Positions 53,181-62,109 of a DNA stretch of 64,000 nucleotides are shown one piece after another. The position numbers and the translations under genes were made by a program. The notes below the pieces were generated by a model. The model saw only the letters and a program-made list of their open reading frames with translations. It did not search any database and was not told where the DNA came from. Source of the stretch: Serinicoccus chungangensis (GTDB taxonomy: Bacteria > Actinomycetota > Actinomycetes > Actinomycetales > Dermatophilaceae); contig NZ_CP040887.1 in the NCBI RefSeq assembly GCF_006337125.1, forward strand, positions 992,001 to 1,056,000, in the 5' to 3' direction. Positions within the stretch are counted from its first letter, which is position 1; every line of letters starts with the position of its first letter.

Positions 53181-55505
53181 TCAGCGGCGCAGGAGCCGTC
53201 TGAGGCCCGCGCGCACCCCCTCCACACCGCTGACCGGCAGCAGCACGGCGTTGACGCGCTGGTTCCAGGGCGAGGTATGCCGCACCTCGTCCACCACGGT
53301 GCGCACGTCCTCGCTCATCTGGTCCGCCTCGTCCTCGCCGAGGGTGCCGGGAGCGGCATACCGGGAGCGTTCGAGGGTGGCCACCGCCCGCCCCAGGGCG
53401 CGGTCGCCGCTGTCCTCCATCGTGGTGCCGCCGAGGTAGTGCCGGCGCATGCTCCGGGGGCTGCGCTCCGGCGCGGTGGCGACACCCAGGTCGCTCAGCG
53501 ACCGGGTGAGCAGCTGCCACTCGCCCTCGATGCGCTCGGACGCGGTGGTGGCCGAGCGCAGGCCGGCCTCGCGGTGCCGGCGGCCGGCCCAGGGCAGGAT
53601 GGTCGCGACCACCCCGAGCAGCAGCAGCGCGAGCAGCGTCCGCAGCAGCGTGGGCAGCAGGTCACCCAGCCGGTCGAGCAGGGTCGGGTCGCTCGGCACC
53701 GGCGCCGCCGTCGGCTCGGGCGTGGGGGTCAGCTCCTGGGGCACCTCCGAGGTGCTGGGGGCGGCGTCACCCTCGTCGGTGGACCGGGCGTAGGCCGGGG
53801 GCGTGCCGGCGCGCACGCCCGGGGTCGGCTCGAAGCGGGTCCACCCCAGGCCGTCGATCCACAGCTCGGGCCAGGTGTGCGCGTCGGCGGCGATGACCTG
53901 ACGGGACCCGTCCTGCTGCGGGGTGCCGGGGAGGAACCCGACGGCCATGCGCGCGGGGATGCCCTCGGTCCGGGCCATCATCACCATCGCCGTGGCGAAC
54001 TGCACGCAGTAGCCCTGCCGGGTCTCGAGAAACCCGCCGATCGGGTCGTCCGCACCGGCCTCGGCAGCGGGCTCGAGCTCGAGGGAGTACTCGTAGTCGC
54101 CCTCGCTGCGCAGGTGGCCCTGGATGAGCACGGCCGCCTGCAGCGCGTTGTCCTCGTCGCCGACCACCTCGTCGGCGAGCGCGGCGACCTGGTCGCGGGA
54201 GACCTCGTCCACCGCCAGCAGGTCCTCGTCGAAGTCGGCGGCGGCGGCCGGTTGCTCACCGACGCCGTCCGGCAGCTGGCCCCCGACGTCGATGGTGAGG
54301 TAGGTCGCGTCGTAGCCGGGGCTCTGGCCCTGCAGGACGACGGTGGCGTCCTGCGGGTCGTACCGGTAGTCGGCGCCCTCCAGCTCCAGCGAGGTGAGCA
54401 GCGGAGGAGCGGCCAGGTGGGGCGGCTCCAGCACGTTGTCGAGGACCTGGAACTCGGACTCGCCGACCGGCACCTCCTCACCCAGCCCCGGCGGGTCGGG
54501 GATCGGCGCACCCTGGGGGAGCAGCGCGGAGGTCAGCCGCTCGGGGGCGACCCACCGGCCGTCCTCGAAGCGCTCGGTCGCGGTGACGCGCAGCGGCTGC
54601 AGGCTGATGGCGTTGGTGCGGTAGGTCAGGACCGGTGCCTGGGACTGGTTGCGCAGGTCCTGGCCCGGGTCCATGGTCTCGGTGAAGGAGACGTCACCGG
54701 CGTCCGCGTCGACGTCGCGGGCGTCCGGGTTGCGGGCGAGCCCGTCCCCGAAGAAGGTCGGCGGCAGGTGCGGCAGGAAGGAGGCCCCCAGGACGGCCGC
54801 CACGACGGTGAGCGCACCGACCAGCTGGGCCAACCCGCGGTAGGTGCGTGGCCCCTCGGACACGTCCCCGGCCCCGTGGGACTCGCGCCGGCCCGCGGAG
54901 GGCCACGACAGGGTCAGCCGCCGCCCCTGCTGCGCGAGCATGAGGAGCCACATGACGAGCACGGCGGCGAAGTACCACGGCTCCATGGCCTGCCCCGTGT
55001 TCGACACCGAGACCAGGAAACCCGCGACGAGGGGTATGCCGGCGCTCGCCGGCGCGCGCCCGGTCACCCCCATCGAGTCGACCGACACCGCGGTCAGGGT
55101 GAGGACCGCGACGACGAGGAAGGAGACCCCCTGGGTCGTCGGGGCGGGTGCGGCATACGTCTGCAGCACGGTGCCGGCCTGCGCCAGGAGGGCGCCGACC
55201 ATCTCGAGCGTCTCCCGGGTGGGCAGGACCCCGCGCCACAGCGTGTCCTGCAGGTAGATGACGGCCAGCCCGCCGAGACCGAGCGCGAGCTGGCCGAGGG
55301 CGACCAGGGTCGGTGGGGTGTCGAGGGACCGCAGCACGGCACCGCCGAGGGCGATGAGCAGCACCATCGTCACGCCGGGGGCGAGCCAGCTGCCCTCCCG
55401 CAGCAGGTCGGTCAGCGGCCACGCGACGGACAGCGTGGCGAGGGCCGCCACGAGTCCCTCGGCCCACAGGCCCCGGGCCACCCAGTCGCGGTCGTCGTCG
55501 TTCAT
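53181..55505 (-). CDS. Membrane transglutaminase-like protein (DUF3488/TgpA type)
   Basis: This 774-aa protein has about six membrane helices in the first 250 residues (for example VTMVLLIALGGAVL and VSFLVVAVLTLTAVSV). A large extracytoplasmic part holds a transglutaminase core with catalytic Cys in RQGYCVQFATAMVMMAR and the His/Asp region AADAHTWPELWIDGLGW. A last helix near 675-700 precedes a cytoplasmic tail of about 70 residues. The substrate is unknown. The gene belongs to the classic moxR-DUF58-transglutaminase trio; ATG 55505 overlaps the DUF58 stop by 4 nt. Confidence 0.88.
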   Translation of the reverse strand: MNDDDRDWVARGLWAEGLVAALATLSVAWPLTDLLREGSWLAPGVTMVLLIALGGAVLRSLDTPPTLVALGQLALGLGGLAVIYLQDTLWRGVLPTRETLEMVGALLAQAGTVLQTYAAPAPTTQGVSFLVVAVLTLTAVSVDSMGVTGRAPASAGIPLVAGFLVSVSNTGQAMEPWYFAAVLVMWLLMLAQQGRRLTLSWPSAGRRESHGAGDVSEGPRTYRGLAQLVGALTVVAAVLGASFLPHLPPTFFGDGLARNPDARDVDADAGDVSFTETMDPGQDLRNQSQAPVLTYRTNAISLQPLRVTATERFEDGRWVAPERLTSALLPQGAPIPDPPGLGEEVPVGESEFQVLDNVLEPPHLAAPPLLTSLELEGADYRYDPQDATVVLQGQSPGYDATYLTIDVGGQLPDGVGEQPAAAADFDEDLLAVDEVSRDQVAALADEVVGDEDNALQAAVLIQGHLRSEGDYEYSLELEPAAEAGADDPIGGFLETRQGYCVQFATAMVMMARTEGIPARMAVGFLPGTPQQDGSRQVIAADAHTWPELWIDGLGWTRFEPTPGVRAGTPPAYARSTDEGDAAPSTSEVPQELTPTPEPTAAPVPSDPTLLDRLGDLLPTLLRTLLALLLLGVVATILPWAGRRHREAGLRSATTASERIEGEWQLLTRSLSDLGVATAPERSPRSMRRHYLGGTTMEDSGDRALGRAVATLERSRYAAPGTLGEDEADQMSEDVRTVVDEVRHTSPWNQRVNAVLLPVSGVEGVRAGLRRLLRR

Positions 55506-56746
55506 GCCGACCTCCCGACGGCGGCGGCCCGCAGCGAGGTCCACGCCTCCGGTATGCCGGTGTGCGGCCCCACGGTCACCGTGCGCCACCCGGCCTCGCC
55601 CAGGACCCCGGTGGGCGCGTCCTCGGTCGACGGGCCGCCGAAGCGGGCCGGGTCCAGGACGAACGCCAGGGCCCGCGACCCGGGCTGGCGGATGGAGGCG
55701 AGGGTCCGCAGCTCGCGGTCGTCGTGCGCGACGACCGCGGCGACGAGCAGCACCCCGCCGGAGCTGAAGGAGGAGGCGGCCGCCGAGAGGCGGTCGAGCC
55801 GCGCGTCGGGCTCGGGCTGGACCCGGGCGAGGGCGTCCATCGCCGGGCCCAGCTCGACCGGGTGCTGGGCGCTGCCGTCCCGGAGGGCGACGTCGGTGAG
55901 CAGGTGGACGACGAAGCCGTCGGCCACGAGGTGCCGCGCGACCGAGGCGAGGGCGCTCACCGACCACTCGTAGGACGGGCGCATCCCCGACCCGGGGTGG
56001 GCCTGGGCCCGGGAGTCGAGCAGCAGCACCGCCCGGCGGCGGGCCGGGCGGTCCTCCTGCCGGACCATGAGCTCGCCGCGGTGCGCGGTCGCCGGCCAGT
56101 GGACCCGGCGCAGCTCGTCACCGTCGCGGTAGGTCCGGATGCTGACGTCGTCCTCGCCGTGCAGCGCGATCATCTGGGGCTGCTCGCCCTCGCTGCCGCG
56201 CGAGCTGCCGCGCATCCGGTCCTCGCCCAGGCCGACGACGCGGGGCAGGACGAGCAGCTCGGTGCGGGAGGACAGCTGCAGCGTGCGGAAGGTCAGCCCG
56301 AAGGGGTCGCGCTGCCGCAGCACGATGGGGCCGAGCGCATAGGCGCCGCGGTGCCGCGACCGGACGGTGTAGCGCAGCCGACGCTCCTCGCCGGTGCTCA
56401 TCCGGGGCAGGATGTAGCGCGGGCGGTCGCCCAGCTGGTAGTCCAGGTGCTCCTCGGCGAGGTAGACCGCGGACCGGGGGCCGAGGTTGCGGAAGCGCAC
56501 CTCGACCTCGCCGCGCTCTTCCGGGACGAGCCGGGGGGGCTCGACCTCGCGCGTTACCGTCATGCGCGGGGTCCGGCGGGGCATGAGGACCAGCACGAGC
56601 ACGGGCAGGGCCACCAGGGCGAGGCCGATGCGGGTGACGTCCTCGTAGCCCAGGACGGTGCCGGCGCCCACCATGAGCAGGCCGAGCACGAGGAACACCT
56701 TGCCCCTCGTCGTCAGCGCCCCCCACGGACCGGTGGCGTGCGTCAT
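55502..56746 (-). CDS. DUF58-domain membrane protein
   Basis: This 414-aa protein has two closely spaced helices (about 14-32 and 38-56), a DUF58 core with IRTYRDGDELRRVHWPATAHRGELMVRQ, and a vWA-like region after it. DUF58 proteins work with MoxR ATPases in protein or envelope maturation (known for the pairing, not shown here). I chose ATG 56746, 16 bp after the moxR stop, although it has a poor ribosome site; GTG 56803, overlapping moxR, is the alternative. The C-terminal end overlaps the transglutaminase start by 4 nt. Confidence 0.85.
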   Translation of the reverse strand: MTHATGPWGALTTRGKVFLVLGLLMVGAGTVLGYEDVTRIGLALVALPVLVLVLMPRRTPRMTVTREVEPPRLVPEERGEVEVRFRNLGPRSAVYLAEEHLDYQLGDRPRYILPRMSTGEERRLRYTVRSRHRGAYALGPIVLRQRDPFGLTFRTLQLSSRTELLVLPRVVGLGEDRMRGSSRGSEGEQPQMIALHGEDDVSIRTYRDGDELRRVHWPATAHRGELMVRQEDRPARRRAVLLLDSRAQAHPGSGMRPSYEWSVSALASVARHLVADGFVVHLLTDVALRDGSAQHPVELGPAMDALARVQPEPDARLDRLSAAASSFSSGGVLLVAAVVAHDDRELRTLASIRQPGSRALAFVLDPARFGGPSTEDAPTGVLGEAGWRTVTVGPHTGIPEAWTSLRAAAVGRSA

Positions 56747-56762
56747 CGGTGGCGGCCCGGCC

Positions 56763-57740
56763 TCATCGACCCGAGGGGACGCTGGTGCGCTCGACGAGGT
56801 CACGGACGATGTCGGCGGTGCTCCGGTGAGCGAGGGAGGCCTCGCCGGTGGGGAGCACCCGGTGGGCCAGCACCGGGACCGCCATCGCCTGCACGTCCTC
56901 GGGGAGGACGTGGTCGCGGCCGGCCAGCGCGGCGTGGCTGCGCGCCGCGCGCAGCAGCTGCAGCCCGGCCCGGGGGGAGGCCCCCAGCCGCAGCATGCGG
57001 TGCGCCCGGGAGGCCGACATGAGCTCCACGACGTACTGGCGCAGCGCGGGGGAGATGTGCAGACCCCTGACGTTGTCGATCTGCTGCTCCACGTCGGCCG
57101 CGGTCGTGACCGGGTGCAGGCCCTCCAGCGGGCTGACCGAGCCGTGCGTCTCGAGCATCGTCATCTCCGAGCTCGCCGACGGGTAGCCCATGGAGATGCG
57201 GGCCATGAACCGGTCCCGCTGGGCCTCGGGGAGGGGATAGGTGCCCTCCATCTCGATGGGGTTCTGGGTGGCCATGACGAGGAAGGGACGCGGCAGCTGG
57301 TAGGTCTGCCCGTCCACCGTGACCTGGCGCTCCTCCATGGACTCCAGCAGCGCCGACTGCGTCTTGGGCGAGGCCCGGTTGATCTCGTCGCCGACGACGA
57401 CGTTGGCGAAGATGGCGCCGCGCCGGAACTCGAACTCGCGCGAGTCCTGGTTGAAGACGCTGACCCCGGTGATGTCGCTGGGCAGGAGGTCGGGGGTGAA
57501 CTGCACCCGGCTCACCCGGCAGTCGATGGCGCGCGCCAGGGCCTTGGCCAGCATGGTCTTCCCCACGCCGGGCACGTCCTCGACGAGGAGGTGGCCCTCG
57601 GCCAGGAGGGCGGTCACCGCGGTGGCGACCGCCTCGTCCTTGCCCTCGATGACGGTCGCAATGGCCCGGTGCACCGCGCCGGCGACGGACTTCACGGCAT
57701 CCAGGTCGACGGTGTCGGGCGCGGGCGAGATGGCAGACAT
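56763..57740 (-). CDS. MoxR-family AAA ATPase
   Basis: This 325-aa protein has Walker A VEDVPGVGKTMLAKA, Walker B VVVGDEINRA with sensor region MATQNPIEMEGTYPLPEAQ, and arginine finger DRFMARI. The C-terminal lid is ASPRAGLQLLRAARSHA. MoxR ATPases remodel partner proteins, typically with DUF58/vWA partners. I chose ATG 57740; the open frame continues upstream but has no support. CAAGAT at -13 to -8 may be a poor -10. It begins the moxR-DUF58-transglutaminase set. Confidence 0.88.
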   Translation of the reverse strand: MSAISPAPDTVDLDAVKSVAGAVHRAIATVIEGKDEAVATAVTALLAEGHLLVEDVPGVGKTMLAKALARAIDCRVSRVQFTPDLLPSDITGVSVFNQDSREFEFRRGAIFANVVVGDEINRASPKTQSALLESMEERQVTVDGQTYQLPRPFLVMATQNPIEMEGTYPLPEAQRDRFMARISMGYPSASSEMTMLETHGSVSPLEGLHPVTTAADVEQQIDNVRGLHISPALRQYVVELMSASRAHRMLRLGASPRAGLQLLRAARSHAALAGRDHVLPEDVQAMAVPVLAHRVLPTGEASLAHRSTADIVRDLVERTSVPSGR

Positions 57741-57809
57741 GACCCCGATCTTGCCAAACGTGGCGCCGAGCCGCGTCGTGGTCCCGCGGAAGTGCGGCGG
57801 ATGCCCACC

Positions 57810-57824
57810 CTCCACTTCCCCCCA
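57810..57824 (-). promoter_or_regulatory. MraZ-like half-box facing moxR
   Basis: On the minus strand TGGGG and TGGAG are separated by 5 nt, as in MraZ boxes, but the third repeat is missing. G-rich sequence could produce this by chance. Confidence 0.25.
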
Positions 57825-57967
57825 CCGCCGGCCCTGCGGGGCGGCCACGACGGCCCTGGTCGCCGGCGGAGCGCGCCGTGCAGCGTCGTGACCTGCGGTG
57901 ATGTCAGGGCTGGCGCGCGGTGCTCCTCCGACCCGGGGTCGGGGAGCGCGATCTGCGCCCGATGGCC

Positions 57968-57982
57968 CTCCACCACGCTCCA
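57968..57982 (-). promoter_or_regulatory. Second reverse MraZ-like half-box
   Basis: Two TGGAG copies, minus strand, 5 nt apart. It has the same spacing as the mraZ box. The third repeat is not clear. Confidence 0.25.
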
Positions 57983-58045
57983 CCACCTCTGACCTGCAAC
58001 ATCGCCGAAACTTGTGGCACGATTGCCCCGGTTTGCTCGCCTTGG

Positions 58046-58070
58046 TGGGGCAAAGTGGAGTAGAGTGGGG
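58046..58070 (+). promoter_or_regulatory. MraZ box (three TGGRG repeats with 5-nt spacers)
   Basis: TGGGG at 58046, TGGAG at 58056 and TGGGG at 58066 are separated by CAAAG and TAGAG. This is the three-repeat, 5-nt-spacer arrangement bound by MraZ in other bacteria. It lies 42 bp upstream of mraZ and so supports autoregulation of the dcw operon. Confidence 0.8.
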
Positions 58071-58111
58071 GCACTTGGAGACACCGGCCGGACGACCGAA
58101 GGGGTGGTGAC

Positions 58112-58546
58112 GTGCTCTTCCTCGGCACCTACACGCCCCGCCTGGACGACAAGGGCCGGATGATCCTGCCGGCGAAGTTCCGCGACCGGCTGGCCGGCGG
58201 ACTCGTCATCACGCGGGGGCAGGAGCACTGCCTCTACGTCTTCACCCAGGCCGACTTCGAGCGTCTCGTCCAGCAGTGGCAGGACAGCCCCACCTCCTCC
58301 AAGACGGTCCGCGACTACCAGCGCTTCTTCCTGTCCGGCGCCTCCGACGAGATCCCGGACAAGCAGGGACGGGTCACGGTGCCGCCGCTGCTGCGCACCT
58401 ACGCCGGCCTGACCGGCGAGTGCACCGTCATCGGTGCGGGCAACCGGCTGGAGGTCTGGGACACCCGGGCCTGGGCCGCCTACACCGAGGAGCACGAGGA
58501 CTCCTTCGCCGACCTCTCCGAGGAGGTGGTCCCCGGACTCATGTGA
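58112..58546 (+). CDS. mraZ: Transcriptional regulator MraZ
   Basis: This 144-aa protein has two AbrB-like SpoVT domains: [16 protein letters not shown] (first) and [16 protein letters not shown] (second), the typical pair of DxKGRxxxPxxxR motifs. MraZ binds the repeat box upstream of its own gene and controls the division and cell-wall cluster. GTG 58112 follows GAAGGGGTGGTGAC. The MraZ box at 58046 lies just upstream. It is the first gene of the dcw cluster, followed by rsmH after 174 bp of GC-rich sequence that carries a repeated GACCAGGGACCG word. Confidence 0.93.
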   Translation: MLFLGTYTPRLDDKGRMILPAKFRDRLAGGLVITRGQEHCLYVFTQADFERLVQQWQDSPTSSKTVRDYQRFFLSGASDEIPDKQGRVTVPPLLRTYAGLTGECTVIGAGNRLEVWDTRAWAAYTEEHEDSFADLSEEVVPGLM

Positions 58547-58720
58547 CCTCGGGCGACCGCACCCTGGCCTCCCCCCGTCCGTCGACGCCCCGACTCCTCT
58601 TCCCCGGAGCCGGGACCGCACCTCCGACCCGACCCGACTTCCCCCGGGCCGGGACGGGGCGGACGGTGGGGGACCAGGGACCGGCCACCGGGCGCCACCC
58701 GCGACCAGGGACCGACCGAC

Positions 58721-59737
58721 ATGGCAGCACAGACCCCGCGCGCGACCCAGGACCGGCACGTGCCGGTCCTGCTGGACCGGTGCGTCGAGCTGCTCGCCCC
58801 GGCCCTGCAGCACGAGGGCGCCGTCTACGTCGACGGGACCCTCGGCATGGGCGGGCACACCGAGGCGGTGCTGCGGGCGTGCCCGAACGCCCGCGCGGTC
58901 GGCATCGACCGTGACCCCCAGGCCCTGGCCCTGGCCACCGAGCGGCTGGCGGGCTTCGGCGACCGCTTCCTCCCGGTCCACGCCGTGAGCGACGACCTGC
59001 CGACCATCCTGGCCGAGGTCGGGGTCGACGGCGCCGACGCCGTGCTCTTCGACCTGGGCGTCTCCTCGCTGCAGCTGGACGAGCTGGAGCGCGGCTTCGC
59101 CTACCGCGCCGACGCCCCGCTGGACATGCGGATGGACCAGTCGGTGCCCGGCACCGCCGCCGACGTGCTCAACACCTACGACGTCCGCGACCTCACCCGG
59201 ATCCTGCGCGACTACGGGGAGGAGCGCTTCGCCCGGCCGATCGCCCGCGCCGTCGTGCGCCGTCGCGAGCAGGAGCCGTTCACCACGTCCGGCCCCCTGG
59301 TCGAGCTGCTCCGCGACGTCGTCCCGGCCGCGTCCCAGCGCAGCGGCGGGCACCCCGCCAAGCGCACCTTCCAGGCGCTGCGCATCGAGGTCAACGCCGA
59401 GCTGTCGACCTGGCGCGACGGGCTGACCGCAGCGCTGCGCGCGCTGGTGACCGGCGGTCGCATCGCGGTCCTGTCCTACCACTCCCTCGAGGACCGCATC
59501 ACCAAGCAGGGGCTGGCCGCCGGGGCGACCAGCTCGGCCCCGCCCGACCTGCCGGTCGAGCTGCCCGAGCACCAGCCCTGGCTGCGCCTGCTCACCCGCG
59601 GTGCGGAGCGTGCCGACGCGCAGGAGCAGGAGTCCAACCCCCGGTCCGCCTCGGTCCGCCTGCGTGCCGCCGAACGCCTCCGCACCACCCCCGACCAGCC
59701 CGTCCGCACCGCCCGCGAGGAGCCCCCCACGCCATGA
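58721..59737 (+). CDS. rsmH: 16S rRNA (cytosine-1402-N4)-methyltransferase
   Basis: This 338-aa SAM-dependent methyltransferase (formerly MraW) methylates C1402 in the ribosomal P site. It shows [17 protein letters not shown], the SAM motif [15 protein letters not shown], the acidic [23 protein letters not shown], and the late [14 protein letters not shown] segment. The length is usual. ATG 58721 has only a weak ribosome site (AGGGACCG). It overlaps ftsL by 4 nt (ATGA). It is the second gene of the dcw cluster. Confidence 0.93.
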   Translation: MAAQTPRATQDRHVPVLLDRCVELLAPALQHEGAVYVDGTLGMGGHTEAVLRACPNARAVGIDRDPQALALATERLAGFGDRFLPVHAVSDDLPTILAEVGVDGADAVLFDLGVSSLQLDELERGFAYRADAPLDMRMDQSVPGTAADVLNTYDVRDLTRILRDYGEERFARPIARAVVRRREQEPFTTSGPLVELLRDVVPAASQRSGGHPAKRTFQALRIEVNAELSTWRDGLTAALRALVTGGRIAVLSYHSLEDRITKQGLAAGATSSAPPDLPVELPEHQPWLRLLTRGAERADAQEQESNPRSASVRLRAAERLRTTPDQPVRTAREEPPTP

Positions 59738-60180
59738 GCCAGATGACCATCTCCAGCCGTATCGGCCGGGTCGCGCCCGCCCGCGCCGCGGTTCGCGCCC
59801 GCGCCGTGGACGCCGCGCCGGCCTCCACCAGCAACGGGTTCCGGCTGCTGTGCGTCTTCCTCGTCGCGCTGACGTTCACGGCGGTCCTGCTGCTCAACAC
59901 GGTCCGCGCCGAGGGGTCCTACGTCCTCAGCACCCTCGAGGTGGAGGCCACGGCGCTGCACGACCAGAAGGTGACCCTGGCCGACGAGCTCGAGAGCAAG
60001 GGGTCCTCGGAGAGCCTGGCCCAGGCCGCGACGAAGCTCAAGATGGTGCCCTCGACCTCCACGGCGACGCTGCGGCTCTCCGACGGCTCCATCACCGGCG
60101 TGGCGTCCAAGGTGGACGGTTCGCGCACGCTTACCGTTGATCTGCCCTCGACGGGCACGGCTCCGGCGAAGGACGACTGA
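59734..60180 (+). CDS. ftsL: FtsL-like cell division protein
   Basis: This 148-aa bitopic protein has a cytoplasmic stretch (about 1-35), one membrane helix at about 37-55 ([18 protein letters not shown]), and an extracytoplasmic coiled-coil (about 60-110) with a degenerate heptad, followed by a short tail. FtsL forms a complex with FtsB and FtsQ to recruit FtsI/FtsW at the septum. The sequence is poorly conserved, so the call rests on position between rsmH and ftsI and on the topology. ATG 59734 overlaps the rsmH stop by 4 nt. Confidence 0.82.
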   Translation: MSQMTISSRIGRVAPARAAVRARAVDAAPASTSNGFRLLCVFLVALTFTAVLLLNTVRAEGSYVLSTLEVEATALHDQKVTLADELESKGSSESLAQAATKLKMVPSTSTATLRLSDGSITGVASKVDGSRTLTVDLPSTGTAPAKDD

Positions 60181-60195
60181 CAAGGGGTGAGCACC

Positions 60196-62109
60196 GTGGC
60201 ACGACCGCGCATCGCCCATCGCTCCCCGTCCTCTCGAGCCGTCGCCGCCGGCGTCGCCCACCCGGCCCGCCGCGCCCGCGCCCTCATGCTCGGGGTCCTC
60301 ATCGTCCTCAGCCTCTTCGCCGCCCAGCTGGTGCGGCTGCAGGGCCTGGACGCCGCGAGCGTCTCCGCGGCCGCCCTGGGGGAGCGCCTGCAGTCGCGGA
60401 CGATCCCCGCGGCCCGTGGGAGCATCACCGACGTCCACGGGGACGCGCTCGCCGTCAGCGTCGAGCGGCGTCGCATCGTGGCCGACCCGACCCTCGTCGT
60501 CGACTACGAGCGCACGGAGAAGGCGGCGGACGGCTCCCGTCAGGTCGTCGGGACGGGGTATGCCGCGGCGGCCCAGGTGGTGTCCGAGATCACCGGCGCC
60601 GACCAGGCCGACGTGCTCCGCCGGCTGACCGAGCCGCTGGGCGAACAGTACGCCGTGCTCGTGCCCGACGCCTCCCCGCAGGAGTGGCAGGAGATCAAGG
60701 CCGCCTCCATCCGGGGGGTGTCCAGCGAGGAGCTGATGCGCCGTGAGTACCCCCTCGGCGAGGCCGCCGCACCGCTCCTGGGCTGGATCGGCTCGGGGGA
60801 GATGGCCGCCGGCGGGATCGAGCTGGTCCGGGACGAGGAGCTCACCGGCGAGCCGGGGGAGGCGCTCTACGAGATCGGCCGGGACGGCCAGCGGATCAGC
60901 ACCGGTGTCTACGAGGAGGACCCGGCCCAGCCGGGTCAGGACCTGCGCCTCACCATCGACGCCGACCTGCAGTGGCGGGCCTACGACGCGGTCCGCACGC
61001 GGGTGAAGGAGGCCGGGGCGCTCTCCGGCTACGCCGCGGTCATGGACGTCGAGACCGGGGAGCTGCGCGCCCTGACGAGCTACCCGAGCTTCGACCCCTC
61101 CGAGAGCACTCAGGACGCCGCGGACATGCGCAACGCCGCGGTCGAGGACGTCTACGAGCCCGGGTCCACCTCCAAGCTCATCACGGCCGCTGCAGCCCTC
61201 GAGGAGGGCATCGTCGAGCCGGACACCCCGATCGAGGTCCCGGTGACGATGAGCCGGGCCGGCACCCGCTTCAAGGACGCCGAACCGCACCCGGTGGAGT
61301 ACCTCACCTTCGGAGGCGTGCTCGCCAAGTCCTCCAACATGGGCACCATCCTCTACGGCGAGAAGCTCAGCGACCAGCAGCTCTACGACTGGATGCGCCG
61401 CTTCGGCATCGGTGACCGGACCGGCCTCGGGCTGCCCGGGGAGTCGGCCGGCCTCGTGCCCGAGCCCTCCACGTGGAGCGCGACCACGCGTTACACCTTC
61501 ATGTTCGGCCAGGGGCTCTCCGGCACCCTGCTGCAGCAGATGGGCGTCTTCCAGACCATCGCCAACGACGGCGTCATGCTGGCCCCCAGCATCGTCGCCG
61601 GCACCGTGGACGAGGACGGCCGCTACACCGAGGAGGATCCTCCGGCGCCCGAGGAGAACCGGCGGGTCATCAGCGAGGAGACGGCGCAGAGCCTCACCGA
61701 GATCATGCAGCAGGTCCCGTCCACCGAGGGCACCGCACCGCTCGCCGCGGTCCCCGGCTACCACGTCGCCGGCAAGACCAGCACCGCGTCCCGGGTCGAC
61801 CCGGAGACCGGGCGCTACGACGGCAGCGTGACCTCCTCCTTCATGGGCTTCGCCCCGGCCGACGACCCGAAGTACGTCGTGGCCGTCGTCATCCAGCGCC
61901 CCACCCGCATCAGCGAGTTCGGCGGGGTCATCGCGGGGCCGGTGTTCTCTGACCTCATGCGCTACGCGCTCCAGCAGGAGGGCATCGCCCCGGCGACCAC
62001 CCCGCCCGCGCAGTTCGACATCGAGTTCGACCCCGAGGAGCCGGTGCCCGGCCAGAAGGGTGTCACACTGGGAGACCTCGCCATCAAGGACGAAAGGACC
62101 GATGGGTGA
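60196..62109 (+). CDS. ftsI: Division transpeptidase FtsI (PBP3)
   Basis: This 637-aa class B penicillin-binding protein has an N-terminal membrane helix at about 31-52 (ALMLGVLIVLSLFAAQLV), a dimerisation domain with the RGSITDVHGDALAVS pattern, then a transpeptidase with active-site Ser motif YEPGSTSKLITAA, KSSNMG, and late motif AGKTSTASR. It cross-links septal peptidoglycan. I chose GTG 60196, which has AAGGGG 7 nt upstream, rather than GTG 60187. Its stop overlaps the next gene by 4 nt, and that next gene is murF. Confidence 0.9.
   Translation: MARPRIAHRSPSSRAVAAGVAHPARRARALMLGVLIVLSLFAAQLVRLQGLDAASVSAAALGERLQSRTIPAARGSITDVHGDALAVSVERRRIVADPTLVVDYERTEKAADGSRQVVGTGYAAAAQVVSEITGADQADVLRRLTEPLGEQYAVLVPDASPQEWQEIKAASIRGVSSEELMRREYPLGEAAAPLLGWIGSGEMAAGGIELVRDEELTGEPGEALYEIGRDGQRISTGVYEEDPAQPGQDLRLTIDADLQWRAYDAVRTRVKEAGALSGYAAVMDVETGELRALTSYPSFDPSESTQDAADMRNAAVEDVYEPGSTSKLITAAAALEEGIVEPDTPIEVPVTMSRAGTRFKDAEPHPVEYLTFGGVLAKSSNMGTILYGEKLSDQQLYDWMRRFGIGDRTGLGLPGESAGLVPEPSTWSATTRYTFMFGQGLSGTLLQQMGVFQTIANDGVMLAPSIVAGTVDEDGRYTEEDPPAPEENRRVISEETAQSLTEIMQQVPSTEGTAPLAAVPGYHVAGKTSTASRVDPETGRYDGSVTSSFMGFAPADDPKYVVAVVIQRPTRISEFGGVIAGPVFSDLMRYALQQEGIAPATTPPAQFDIEFDPEEPVPGQKGVTLGDLAIKDERTDG

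Larger units (their letters stand above)
57741..58111. other. 371-bp gap between moxR and mraZ (divergent promoters, MraZ-like sites)
   Basis: No gene is visible. The gap holds the start region of moxR on the left and the mraZ promoter and MraZ box on the right. Two reverse-oriented pairs of TGGRG repeats lie in between, at 57810-57824 and 57968-57982. Confidence 0.6.
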
